A DNA stretch of 64,000 nucleotides from Blastocystis sp. Blastoise (Eukaryota > Sar > Bigyra > Opalinata > Blastocystidae), in NCBI GenBank assembly GCA_039096225.1, contig JBBPEB010000015.1, positions 1,513,501 through 1,577,500 of the forward strand, read 5' to 3'. The notes under the pieces were generated by a model. It was not told the origin of the DNA, ran no database searches, and worked only from the letters and a program-made list of their open reading frames with translations. A program made the position numbers and the translations under genes. This document shows positions 1-15,048 of the stretch, piece after piece; the stretch's first letter is position 1; each line of letters opens with the position of its first letter.

Positions 1-2092
1 TAGACTCATTTTAACATTTTGGTCAAACACACAACCACCTTTATTTCAAACAATTCTTTTATTATTATAAACATTAAACACTCTAATACTCATTTTTACA
101 AAAAGTGTATTGAATCTCTTGACTTAAGACAGTCAAACAGACAATTCAAAATTATTTTACCCTTTAAATTCATTATAGAGTGATAATATTTTCAGAATTG
201 TCCTAATATGTGATTTAGGACACATTTAACTACTTTTTATAAAATTATGAGCCAACATGTGCATATACTCATACACTCGTCTAACCCAATTTTGACCATT
301 TTTTTGAGAAATGCAATACATATAAGGTCTAGTTTTCAAATATATAAAAATTATTTGTCAAATATGAATTTGATTTGTCAACTTTCTGAAAATTTTGAGA
401 AAAATGATTTTTCAATTTTCAGTTTTTTAACATGTTATACTATTGACTCTACTGAACTCATTTTTTTATTAATTTCAAATATTAAAATTTATATTGTTAA
501 TATAGTTTATTCTCTATATTTATTTGTTATAATTATATTAAATAATTAAATATTGACTGAGAAATTAAAACGATAAACTATACCCTTTTTTCAAAAATTT
601 CTATTTTTATGTTTTGCATATATAATTTTTTTTCTCAAAAGTTATTTAATATTTTTATAATATTTTTATAAATATATAAACCATATGTTGTCTAGTTTAT
701 AAATAGGTTTTATTTATTTTTTAAAAATTAATATTGATGGAGAAATTGTCAAAACAAACTATAGTATCAAAAATGTTTTCTTTTTTTTAAACAATTTATT
801 TCACTGATTAAAGACAATTAAAAACAAATTTATTTATTTAAAGCTTATTTATGACATTTAACACTTATTAAGACTGATAACTGACTTTTTAAAGCAAACA
901 TTGTCAGTATCAGTTCAACATGTTGTCTTAACTTTTGTGAATGAGTGATGTATAGTGTTTATGAATGTTTATATATAGTAATTGAAACATTTTAAAGTTT
1001 ATTGAGTTGACATTATTTGGTGTTTTTTCACATTATAAAAAATAATATCATTATTTAATACCAATACTTTATATCTGAGTATTACATGATCATATACACA
1101 GAAATAATACAAAATTAAATTGTTTAAATAGACTTTAACATTTCGAGATACACTCGACCTTTTTTATTTCGTCTGTTGTTTTGATATGTTATACTATTGT
1201 GTCAGTAGTGTAATAAAATGTACTTAATATATTGAATCCCTTATTTTAAATAAATGAAAAAAAGGAATTATTTGTAAAGTGAGTTTAAAAAGATTTAAAA
1301 ATTTAAAAATACAACTTTTATGACTATATTAAGGGTCAATACATTCAAATATCATGTTATTAAACAAAATAAAAAACAAATCTGTAACAACATACAGTGA
1401 ACTTGAATTTATATTAAGAAATTCTTGTTCTAATCTAGATATTACACTTATATAATACTCATAAATACCGTTTTAAAAGAAAATAAGAACAAAAGTTACG
1501 CATCCAATTCTTAAAAGTGTGAGTTTTGACAAAATAAAAAAATGAATTTAGTTTAACATTATATTAATACAAAAATAAATTTATTTTAATTTAAAAGTCA
1601 TTAATGAGTGAGAACGACGAATCACAAAAATAAATATGTTGATTTTTTCATTTTATTTTTATGTTTTTTACTTTTATTTGAATAACTTCGTCAAAATTTA
1701 TTATTTTTTCAAAAAAAAAAATTATGAATCGAGTTTAACTAATATAGATGAGTAATAAATAAAATAAATATAAAAAAGACTCTTTTATCAATATAAATTA
1801 TAAATCACAAAAGTAAGTATAATGAATGAAAAAGTAAGATAAATATAATTGGATGCACCAAAACACAATTTTTAATGGCTCCACAAAACTGTTTATGTCG
1901 AATATTCTTTTTTCTTAAAAGTCGTTTTTCTCCTTGGATTTTCAAAATTGACCAATCAAATTTTGAGTATCAATTTTTGTCATAAGTATCTTGTAAATTA
2001 CAAAAAATCTTGCCGTTACAATAAAATGCACCAAAGTTACAGCCATTTGAAATTTTTGAAACGGCTCAGTTAGGCTGCTAAATTAATATATA
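1..2092. mobile_element. Right part of a 4.1-kb insertion of unknown class
   Basis: This stretch has no convincing gene. It matches the right half of the segment at 30,652-34,792 (position 1 corresponds to 32,702) with only a one-base difference in an A run near 1,715. In the complete copy the segment separates two asparagine-rich reading frames that are in phase with each other, so it is read here as an insertion. A 100-codon open frame at 247-549 has no recognisable motif and the composition of its surroundings. The class of the element is not known. Confidence 0.5.
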
Positions 2093-2192
2093 TAATAATA
2101 ATAATAATAATATTGATATTAATATAAATAATTCTGATATTAACTCTAATAATAATAATAATAATAATTCCAATAATAATGAATCAAATGAA

Positions 2193-3181
2193 ATGGAAAT
2201 AGATAATGAAATAAATAATTCTAATAATTCTAATATTATTAATAATATTTCTAATTCTTCTAATTCTTCTAATTCTAATAGTCATATATCAAATAATAAT
2301 AATAATAATCATAATAATATATCCTCTCAATCTTCATTAGATTCTGATATTGATATAGATATGAATTTAAATAATTCTAATTCTAATAATAATAATTCTA
2401 ATAATAATGGAAGAAATAATAATAATAGAAATAATACAAGACCTTCTAATATTCCTACTTTACAAACTAGAATAAATCATAATCCTAGAACAATCCAAGG
2501 TAGAAGAACAAGAGAATTAGAATTAAATAATAATAATAATAATATGAATAATGATAATGAAATGGAAATAGAAAATGAAGAAGAAAGAAATAATAATAAT
2601 AATACTAGAAATACTAATGATAATAATAATCCTAATAATAATAATACAGAAATAGATTTAATATCAACTTATTCAGAAAATAATATTAATAATATTATTA
2701 ATAGATCAAATAATCTTCATTATACTTCTAATGTGAAAAGAAGATTATCTAGATTAGCTTTAAAGCGTTGGTCTAATAATAAAACAATAAATCGATTTAA
2801 TAGATTTGTAGAAGAGAGATTATATGATCATATTCGATGTTACCCTATAGAAGATTCAAATCATAATCCTACTATGACTCCTGAATTAATAGAATCATTT
2901 AATAAGAGTTGTGAATATGTATTTAATGAAATATATAGATGGATATCACAATGTGATAGAGGAAGAATAAATCATAATGATAGATATAATAATAATAATA
3001 GAGATGTAGGTAGTTCTGCTAATGAAGATCGTAATTATCATAATGAAACTAGAAATAGAAATCATCATTTTCATGATAATAATAGATTTAATAATAATAA
3101 TAATAATAGAAGATATATTAGAAGATATAATAATAATAGAAATCAAAGAAGATATAATAATAATAATAGAAATACTAGAAG

Positions 3182-3213
<32 letters not shown>

Positions 3214-3226
3214 GAAATCATAATAA
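2193..3226 (+). pseudogene. Asn-rich segment of a non-LTR retroelement ORF, interrupted by a Helitron
   Basis: An open frame that starts at an ATG at 2,193 (the frame is open back to about 2,085) and runs into the Helitron at 3,227; the readthrough stop at 3,293 belongs to the Helitron. The protein is mostly Asn, Ser and Arg in AAT-rich runs. One more ordinary block at about residues 175-255 (KRRLSRLALKRWSNN, later ESFNKSCEYVFNEIYRWIS) looks folded and helical. Removing the Helitron joins codon AA|T at 3,225-3,226/6,173 and continues in the same frame into the reverse-transcriptase segment, giving about 827 residues without a stop. The role is inferred to be the N-terminal region of that retroelement protein. 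No domain family was recognised in this part. An identical copy lies at 34,893-35,926. Confidence 0.6.
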
Positions 3227-3849
3227 TCATTACTATATATATGAGAATAGGCAAAAAAATTCCCATTGGTCAGTTTTTGGAAAATGCATTTGATTGGCTA
3301 ATGTATACTATAGTTTGTGGACACAACTCCTCTAAACTTACGGGGAGTTAATGTTTGGTTGAAACACAGTTCAATAGGATATAACCTGTAGTTTTGCACC
3401 GTATATTTGGTTAAGCGATATTATTAATAATTAAAAAGTTATTAATAAAAGAACAGAAAACATGATTTTTGAGTCGTTTTTGATTGGCTCTTTGGGATGA
3501 CCCCGATAAAAATTGTTGACCAGACAATTGAAAAATAAACATGGGGTAAACTTGATTTTTTCTCAATCCCACAATATACGTTATCCGTGTTTATTCTTTA
3601 TATTTATCTATTTTTTAATACTTTTTCATATTGAACACGTGAGGCCTTAACGGTCAAATTTAGATTGTCAATTTGACATCATATTCTGATTCAGGAGGTC
3701 AGAAAACCTAGGTGTACCAATTTTCAGCTCCTGAGAACGATTTTTGAGTGATCGATATTTTCTTCGATCTTCTTACAATTGACTAATATTGTAGTATTGT
3801 AATCAATAGGTCATCAAACTACTATAGTTAAAACAAAGTCTTAAAATAA

Positions 3850-5260
3850 TGAGTTTGAGTGTCACAATTTTGAAAAATGTGAATTAAGTGGTCTTAGAGT
3901 GACAAATTCAATATAATGACTTTTATTTAGTAAACTAGACTTATAACTCTATACTATGTTAAAAGGAGAGTCAAAATTATGAAGGTCAAAGTGTATGACC
4001 AAATGACAAAATGTGTCTTAAAAAGTAAAAGGATGTCTATATGTGTTTAGAATCATGTATTAAGTCTATTCTATGAATAAGAGCTTTAAATAAATAGTTT
4101 AAGGTTGTCAAATTCAAAAGAATGTGTAAAACATAGTCTTAAACTATGAATAAAAAATTTAGAGATATTAATTAGTGTACAGCTGTAGTAGCTCTACAAC
4201 ATATCAAAAGTACAGTTAAAATAATTTTTAGAGAGTGGATGTGTGAGGTGTTGTGACTATTATTTAAAATTTATTTTTACTTCAGTTTATGTTAAATCGT
4301 GAATTTCGTGCACTATAGAAAAATTGAGCCAAAAAATTAACTCTAAGGGTCTTAAATTTAAAAAAATGTAAAAATGAGTGACTTAGAGGACGAGATTCAA
4401 TATTTGAGTGTTTATTCATTAAACTAGAGTGTATGATCTATATTATGTTAAAATAAGGGAAGAAAATATTTTGGTCAAAGTGTATGAGCAAATGGTAAAG
4501 TGTCTTTAAAAAGTCTAAAGTGATGACTAATGTGTTTATAGAGTCATATAGAGTCTACTATGAAAATATTAGCTTTTAAAAATATGTTTAAGCCTTTCAA
4601 TTAATAAAAATATGTTCAAAGAGACTCATAAAATGAGAGTTTTAAGAAACGAGATATTGTTCAGTATACACTAAAAGACACTCTACAACATATCAAAAAT
4701 ATAGCAAAAACTATTTTTAGAGACTGCATGTGTGAAGGGTTGTGAGAGTTATTGAAAAAATATTTTTCACTCAGTTTGTGCAAAATCGTGTTTTTGGAAC
4801 ACTGTAGAAAAATTAACTTAAATAATCAACTCTAAGGGTCTTAATTTTTAAAAATGTGAAAATGATTGACTTAGAGGACGAGATTCAAAATTCCCTCTCA
4901 CTTTCATATAACTAGACCACACACTCTATATTATATCAAAAGGAGGGACGAAAATATTTTGGTCAAAGTAAATGAGCAAATGCAAAAGGTTTATAAAATG
5001 TTTTAAAGTGATGACCAATGTGTAGCTAACGTTATACTGAGTATAGTGTGTAAATATAAGCTTATAAAAATGAGTTAAGGTGTCTTAACTTTTCATAATG
5101 TGTCAAAAATGGTCATTAAGAAAGAGATTCAAAACATTAATTTTTATTTAATGAATAGTATGATAAACTCTATACTATATCAAAAGACTGACGGAAACTG
5201 TTTTGATGCAGTGGATCTTGAATGGGTAAAGTCTCTTTAAAAGTCACTTTTTCGAGTCAT
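3850..5260 (+). repeat. Degenerate ~490-bp iterated blocks inside the Helitron
   Basis: Four diverged blocks recur. Each carries, in order, a GTCTTAA-like stretch, an AATGTGAAAATGA-like stretch, GACGAGATTCAA, CTCTATATTATGTTAAAAGG and TGGTCAAAGTGTATGA. Anchors at about 3,870, 4,361, 4,848 and 5,094 give spacings near 491, 487 and 246 bp, so the last block is shortened. They could be binding repeats for a protein or relics of old duplication. No coding capacity was seen. Confidence 0.6.
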
Positions 5261-5658
5261 TTATGATTAAAATAAGTATTTGAGACAACTGAAGAAATAT
5301 TAACTTTTTAAACCATATTTTATTAGTCAAAGTTAGAATGAATGCTGACTTTGTTATGATTAAAGCTTTCTAATTCTTTTAAAAATTATTAAAATGAGTT
5401 AAAATTATTTTATTATGCTTATTTAAATGAATTTTATGACTTAAAAATACTCAAGAGTACTTCACATTGTGACTCATTTCTAAAGTTGTTGACTTTAAAA
5501 ACTCAAAAAATGCTTAAAACAGTTGTTTAATTATTTATAAATACAAAATATATTTTTAAAATAATAAATAATATATATAATGATTCAAAATAGATTTTTT
5601 ATTCTCTTTCAAGTATTGTTTTTAGTTTTTTTGATAATATTTAAATAGTTTATTTAAT

Positions 5659-5726
5659 TCTTATATTAGGAATTGAACCTGATTACAATCAATAAATGAT
5701 TGTGACTCTCCATATAGAGTATAAGA
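5659..5726 (-). ncRNA. 68-nt tRNA-like cloverleaf (type A, one T-stem mismatch)
   Basis: On the minus strand a 7-bp acceptor (TCTTATA with TATAAGA), a D-like arm (CTCT, loop ATATGG, AGAG), a 5-bp anticodon-like arm (CAATC with GATTG, 7-nt loop) and a T-like arm with loop TTCAATT can be laid out. Positions equivalent to tRNA 8-9 are missing and the variable loop is 3 nt, so it is not a normal tRNA. GGTTCAATTCC is a perfect RNA polymerase III B-box. This copy has one T-stem mismatch compared with the array copies. It sits directly before the heptamer tract. Confidence 0.55.
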
Positions 5727-5740
5727 AGCGTTATTAAAGT

Positions 5741-6075
5741 AATATATAATATATAATAGATAATAGATAATAGATAATAGATAATAAATAATAGATAATA
5801 GATAATAAATAATAAATAATAAATAATAATATATAATATATAATATATAATATATAATATATAATATATAATATATAATAGATAATAAATAATAAATAAT
5901 AGATAATAAATAATAATATATAATAGATAATAATATATAATATATAATATATAATATATAATATATAATATATAATATATAATATATAATATATAATATA
6001 TAATATATAATATATAATAGATAATAATATATAATATATAATATATAATAAATACTAATATATAATAGATAATAT
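5741..6075. repeat. Heptamer (TATAATA)n tract with interruptions
   Basis: A tract of TATAATA-type heptamers with TAGATAA and TAAATAA variants. It creates a long minus-strand open frame with a 7-residue period (YILYIIY), which is a repeat artefact and not a gene. Confidence 0.9.
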
Positions 6076-6126
6076 ATAATAATGAAAAAAAGAAAATAAA
6101 AGCCAAACTGTTATTATTTTATGCAG

Positions 6127-6172
6127 CCGCGGTCCGGTGCCGTTAGGCCCCGGACCTGCGGCGTGACCCTAG
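6127..6172 (+). other. Helitron 3' terminus: long GC-rich hairpin plus CTAG
   Basis: The stem CCGC-GGTCCGG (6,127-6,137) pairs with CCGGACC-(T)-GCGG (6,150-6,161) with one bulged T. It is extended by GCC/GGC around a GTTA loop. Seven nucleotides later CTAG ends the element. The block stands out sharply from the AT-rich surroundings. Confidence 0.85.
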
Positions 6173-7622
6173 TAATAATAATAATAATAATAATAGAAAT
6201 ACTAGAAATTTAAATACAAATAGAAATGAAAGAAGAATGAATAATGAAATGGAAATTGAAATTGAATCTGAGAATACTAATAATACTAATACTAATTCTA
6301 ATCAAATTAATTCTTCTAATTCTAATACTTCTAATAATGATACTCAATCAGAAAGAGAATCTTATATTAATAATTCTAATAATAATCGTTCTAATACTCA
6401 TTCTAATACTCATTCTAATAATAATTCTAATACTCATTCTAATACTCATTCGAATAATAATACTCATAATAATAATAGATATAATAGAAATAGAAATAAT
6501 AATTATCATTCAAATAATAATAATAATAGATTTAATTATAATATAAATGATGAGAATGAATTGAATGAAGAATTAATAAATTCAGAAATTCAATATTATA
6601 AGAAAGTATCTAAACTTCTTAATGAATGTATTCAATCTATTAATACATTTACTTCTCAAATATCTATGAATAATAATAATTCTATTTCTATTCAATCTTC
6701 TATAAATATATTTATAGGTAAATTAGTAGAAATATATGAAATGAATACAGAAGAACCTATATTAGGTACAATATTAGAAAATCTAAATATATCAAATATT
6801 AATGAATCTATTAATATAATGAATATAGATTTATGGAATGATAGTAAGAATTCATTAAATCATTTTTATGATAATTCAAAAAGAATGATTGAAGATTTAT
6901 TAAAGAATAAAGAGAATATAAAGAATCATAGAGAAGCATCTAAAATAAGAAAAGATTTTGAAATTAATTCTAAATCTACTCTTCGTTCTCAAATATGGAA
7001 TAATAATACTGGAGAACATTGTACTATTCCTCCTGATACTCTTACTCAATTATATTCTGATTTATATTCTTCTCATGAATCTAATACTAATTCTACTTCT
7101 ACTTCTCCTCCTTTATGGTTATCTTCTAATATTTCTACTATACCTGAAAATTCTTCTTCTTTCAATATTATTAAATTTAAAGATGTTACTAGAATTCTAA
7201 GGAAACTTCCTAATAATAGTACTCCTGGTGCTAATGGAATTCCTTATGAAATCTATAAAAGAAGTACTTCTGCTAGATTATTATTAACTTATATCTTAGA
7301 AGTATGTAGATATAATGAAATTACTTTAAATAGTTGGAATGAATCTATTACTTGGTTATTAGATAAAGGAAAAGATGATAAATCTTCTTTAAATAATTGG
7401 AGACCATTATGTCTTCAAAATGTAGAATCAAAAATATTTTCTTCTCTTATAGTAGATTATATTAATAATATTAATAATTCTTATCATATTATATCTTCTT
7501 ATCAAAAAGGATTTACTCCTAATGTAGCTGGTTGTGAAGATCTTAATTATATTCTTAGTAATATCATAGCTGATTTCTTATATATAAAAGGGATAAGTAA
7601 GCACAAAATTGTACTGATATAA
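6173..7622 (+). pseudogene. Non-LTR retrotransposon reverse transcriptase, truncated before its catalytic core
   Basis: The frame continues from 3,226 across the Helitron; the first ATG after it is at 6,237 (461 codons to a stop at 7,622). After an Asn/Ser-rich stretch come recognisable fingers and early palm motifs of non-LTR reverse transcriptases. These are LPNNSTPGANGIPYE at residues 323-337 of the 6,237 frame, NNWRPLCLQNVESKIFSSL at about 386-404 and YQKGFTPNVAGCEDLN at 422-437. The QKGF...GC form resembles R2/NeSL-like LINE elements. The frame stops being RT-like at about 7,590 (after ADFLYIKG), before the motif A aspartate and the YADD box, so it cannot be active. The truncation probably marks insertion or rearrangement linked to the downstream Helitron. 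An identical copy lies at 38,873-40,322. Confidence 0.75.
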
Positions 7623-10198
7623 ATGGACCGATTACTTTTTTGTGTTACGTATCTATGTTACACTGATAACAGAGTAAGATACTAAATGAAAAACGTATTC
7701 TGACGCGCTTTTAAAATTTTCAAAAATTCCACGTCTAAGGGCCTAAAACGGTCAGACAAAAAAAAAATTAACGGAAATGCCCCAAATAATTGGCTAAAAT
7801 TCAAAATTAAAATTTGTATCCAATAAACATATTTCGTACATAAAATTCCTATTTATTTTTCATTTTCTCAGAAATTTTTTCATTTTTTACATTTTTCTAC
7901 TTAAAAATTTCTTTTTATATTTTGTAAAATTTATTTTTTATAAATTTCATTTTTAAGTTATATTTTTCTTTATGATGTACTTTATATTTGTCATTAAATA
8001 TTAATATAATTTATTTTAAATGCATAACATTTCTCGCCACATGTATAAACGATTTTTAAACTTTAAAAAGACAATTAGACAAGAATCCTTTTTTTAAGAG
8101 ACTTTAATTGATTGAAATTAACTTATATACATAAAATAACCTGAGTAATGATAATATATAAAGCTTTTAAAAAAATTGATCCACAAAGTATTGAGATATC
8201 GGACACATTCTCTTTTGACTCCTTTGAATTTTAATGAAAACTATCTGGATCATCATGATAACTCATGAAACCATCCTAAAAGTCATTAAAACCTGTTTTT
8301 GACATGTTGAAAAATTGACAAAAAACTTCAATCGCGCGTTCTGTCAACATTTTTTATTTTATTAATTTTTAAACGTTACAGGATTTATCTTATGAGTTTA
8401 TATTCATAAATTATTTGAACACATTTTTAAAATAAAAAGGTCGAAGAGATATCGAAATCATTTCACTCTTAATAAAGAAATTTTGACTTAATATTTGTAG
8501 TTTAGATAAAATTCGCCACTCATTGAACCCATCAGGTTTCTTTTAAGACAAGAATGAGTGGATATATGTTTGGTTGACCCTCATAAAATCAAATTCTGAT
8601 TTTATATATGAATACAGTGACCTCTACCATACACAAATATATCATTATTGCATGTTTATGACAACAAAGTTGGTGTATATTGGCAGATTTCGACCCCATT
8701 AATTTCGACTTATGACTTTATATTTGGTGTAAGGATGCCCCATAAGATACATTATGATATTTTATGTCTTTAAAGGCTTTTTAAAAAAGGTCAAAAAAAG
8801 TTAATTGCGACTTTGTACCAAAAAAAGTCGTCCTAACACACTTTTTAAAAGTCATATTAATAGTTATTATACTATTACATAAATATATAAAGTCAAAATA
8901 TAAAATATCGTTGGGTCTCGGTGTCAAAAATGAAAAAGAAATTTTGATACTTTTCAAAAATTTTATTTTTGATGTTTCAACTAAGGTCAATTTCGACCAT
9001 TATTATTATGTTTTTATTATTTATTTTTGTCATATTTAATACTATATGTGTCTATCTTATAAAATATATGAAAACTTTATAATATTATATTATATTAAAA
9101 GTTAAAATAAGATAAAAAAAAAGAGGTCTTGACAGAATTATCTACATTATTTTTTAAGTCAAACACATGAAGATTATGGACTTAATTCATAATTAATATT
9201 ATATTTCTACATAATAATATTATAAATGTTTTATTATTATGCTAATTTTTATAAAATAATACTTTTTGCAAACTGATATAGATGTAATTGTTTTACAATC
9301 TTAATTAAAAAGGTTCAAATTTTTTTATAGTGATCAATAATCTTATTAATCTCTGTTTGAAACACATAAGAAGATGAGCTAACAATAAAAATGAAAAAGA
9401 ATATTTTAAAACTTTCAGTATTTTTCTTTTCTTTTCTTTTTTTTATTGTACTGTATTTAGAAATAGATTTAAATACATTTAGCAAGTCATTTCATGAACA
9501 GAATTAAAAGCGCCAATTGTAGAATGTCTAATTAATGAATTTTTAACTGATTGAAAGAATGATTGCCTAATTGTGAACAAAGAAACTTTAGCTGATTTTA
9601 GAGTGATATAAGAAAGGGTTACTTAAAACTACTATGCTATTTCTACGTTCAACATATTAATATATTGGTAACAACCAAATCATTCTTTATTTTAATAATT
9701 CCTTCTGTAAGTTTATTTTCATTTTTGTCTTTATCGTGTTTTTATTAATTAATTTATATATGTATAGAGAGTAGATGATAAATATAATAAATTATATTTG
9801 GTAATGATACAATGTAAATGGGTAAACTAATGATACAGGGGATAATGTATAACTTTTTTATTAGGTATGCTATTACTCATCTTAAGAATTGACTGTTACA
9901 ACTATGCTATCCAAAGAAAGAAAAGAAAGAAAAGAAATGTAGCTGGAAGTTATAAATAAATGGTTGGTTATTATGAAAAAAATGATATGAAGATTCCGTT
10001 TTTAAAAGTTCACCATTCATTTTTTGATATGTAAATTCACCACAAAATATCTTTGATGTCATGTATATATTTATATTATAATATATTATTTCTTTTATTA
10101 TGTATATCTTTTTGATTTATTAAACCATTTGTTTTAATATACCTTTTATATATATAGAAGGTGCTTTTTGCTAAATCTTTCAGTATTGTTTAAGTACT
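7623..10198. other. Non-coding leader region of the autonomous Helitron
   Basis: No gene or recognisable motif was found in this stretch. Short open frames, such as 69 codons on the minus strand at 8,781-8,990, have no family features. It probably holds the Helitron 5' end and the promoter of the gene at 10,199. The second copy (40,321-42,896) is the same apart from a 2-bp deletion near 41,378. Confidence 0.5.
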
Positions 10199-13590
<3,392 letters not shown>

Positions 13591-13804
13591 GGAGTTTTTT
13601 AAATTTTTTTTTGTTTTTGCTTATAAATATTTTGTTGTTTTGTATTATTTTATTTCTTTCTTTAATTATTTATTCTTTTATATTATATTTTGTTTAGTTA
13701 AATATTTTATTTTTAAATTATTAAAAAAGTAAAATATTTTATATATATATGTTTACAAATATCTATATTGTTTAATTAATTAAATCTTATATATAATACT
13801 ATAG

Positions 13805-14896
13805 GAAACAAAAGAAAGCGATTTAATTCTCTTAAAAGAAGAGATATATTTGGAAATTTTATTAATTCACAAAATTCAAAAATGAAAAATAATCAAGTAT
13901 TAAACGAAAATCAAAATGATTTTAATCAACACAATTCGTTATTAAATAACAATAATTCTTTAAATAATGAAGAAATAGTAACTGAACAACACCCAATACA
14001 ACTAAACAATATAGAAACTATATCTTCTTCTTCTTCTATTCCAAGTGTTACTTCAACTCAAAGTAATAATAATAATCTAATTGAAGCATCAATTAATGAA
14101 ACAAATTTTATTGAATCAGATTTAAATAATAATACAAATTTAAATAATGGAATTATATATGAAACTTTAATAAATGAAACAGATTTTATTGAAACTGACA
14201 TAAATAATAATGAAAATATATCTCAATCAATAGTTGATGATAGTTTTAATTCCACTTTTGTTTTTGAAAATAATGAAACAAATAATAATACACAACCTAC
14301 TATATTAAATAATCCTATAACTCCTTTACATAATCAACACAATAATGATATACTTTCAGATAATAATAATAGTATCAATAATAATCATATTCCATCTATA
14401 CATAATACACCAAATTCTAATACAAATAATCAAATAGTATCTCCTTCTACTTCTCTCATTATAACACCTCCTAGATTATCTCCTCTTGATTCAAGATTAA
14501 TTAGTTCTTCTTCTTCTTCTCATAATAATAATAATAATTCTATTATTCCTCCTCTGCCAAGATCATCGATATTAGATGTATTAAATTATTATCAAATATC
14601 TCCTATTCAAAATCCTAATAATAATAATTTATTATCAACAAATATAAATAATCATAGAAGAAGAATTAGTTTTGATTCTTCTACTTCAGATGATGATACA
14701 AGTTCAGATAATGATTTCACACCTATTATTCCTCCTAATACTACTAATAATCCTCTTCTACAAATAGAACCAATAAACACTACAAATAATAACGATATAG
14801 ATATAGATAATCAAAATGAAAATAATAATGAAGAAAATAATAACAATATTCCAATTGTTATAAGATTTGAAAACTGTGAAGCATGTATTAAATTAA
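13805..14896 (+). CDS. Asn/Ser-rich linker exon joining the micro-exon region to RepHel
   Basis: The acceptor ATAG at 13,801-13,804 opens a phase-1 exon (GGA from the previous exon's G plus GA). The donor is AA|GTATGC at 14,897. It has an in-frame ATG at 13,882 that could serve as an alternative start, from which the unspliced frame runs to a stop at 14,925. It begins with a strongly basic patch (KRKRF, then LKRRDIF) that looks like a nuclear localisation signal. Long disordered Asn, Ser, Thr and Pro runs with acidic patches follow (STSDDDTSSDNDF), ending FENCEACIKL. Spliced to 14,969 it continues without a stop into the Helitron protein. In the long isoform the exon at 13,463 would be skipped and 13,421 joined to 13,805. 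No domain is recognised; the role is inferred as a flexible N-terminal region. Confidence 0.6.
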
Positions 14897-15048
14897 GTAT
14901 GCTTAATATTATATCATTTTTATAATTCTTTCTTTATGATAATAAAACTATTATTATATTATGTATAGGAAATGGAGATCAAATAATAGAAGAGAATGAA
15001 AGAGATATTCAAGGAAATAACAAATATGAATATTATAATATAGGTAAA

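Larger units (their letters stand above)
3227..6172 (+). mobile_element. Non-autonomous Helitron, complete, 2,946 bp
   Basis: The left end is A|TC (TCATTACTAT at 3,227) and the right end is CTAG|T at 6,169-6,173, with a GC-rich stem-loop 7 nt upstream of CTAG. There are no terminal inverted repeats and no target duplication. These are the classic Helitron ends, with insertion between A and T. The host is an AAT codon run in a retroelement frame, and exact removal restores that frame. The interior has no credible gene. It holds degenerate blocks of about 490 bp, a minus-strand tRNA-like sequence (5,659-5,726) and a heptamer tract. It would need the RepHel protein of the autonomous element. It is clearly diverged from the units at 20,332-29,643 but shares ends and layout with them. 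Confidence 0.85.

Noticed and set aside
247-549. 100-codon plus-strand frame (repeated at 32,948-33,250)
   Set aside because: It has no recognisable motif, the same base composition as its flanks and no splice context. The two copies are simply the duplication, not independent conservation.
8781-8990. 69-codon minus-strand frame in the Helitron leader (also 41,479-41,688)
   Set aside because: It is short, has no motif and is identical only because of the recent duplication.
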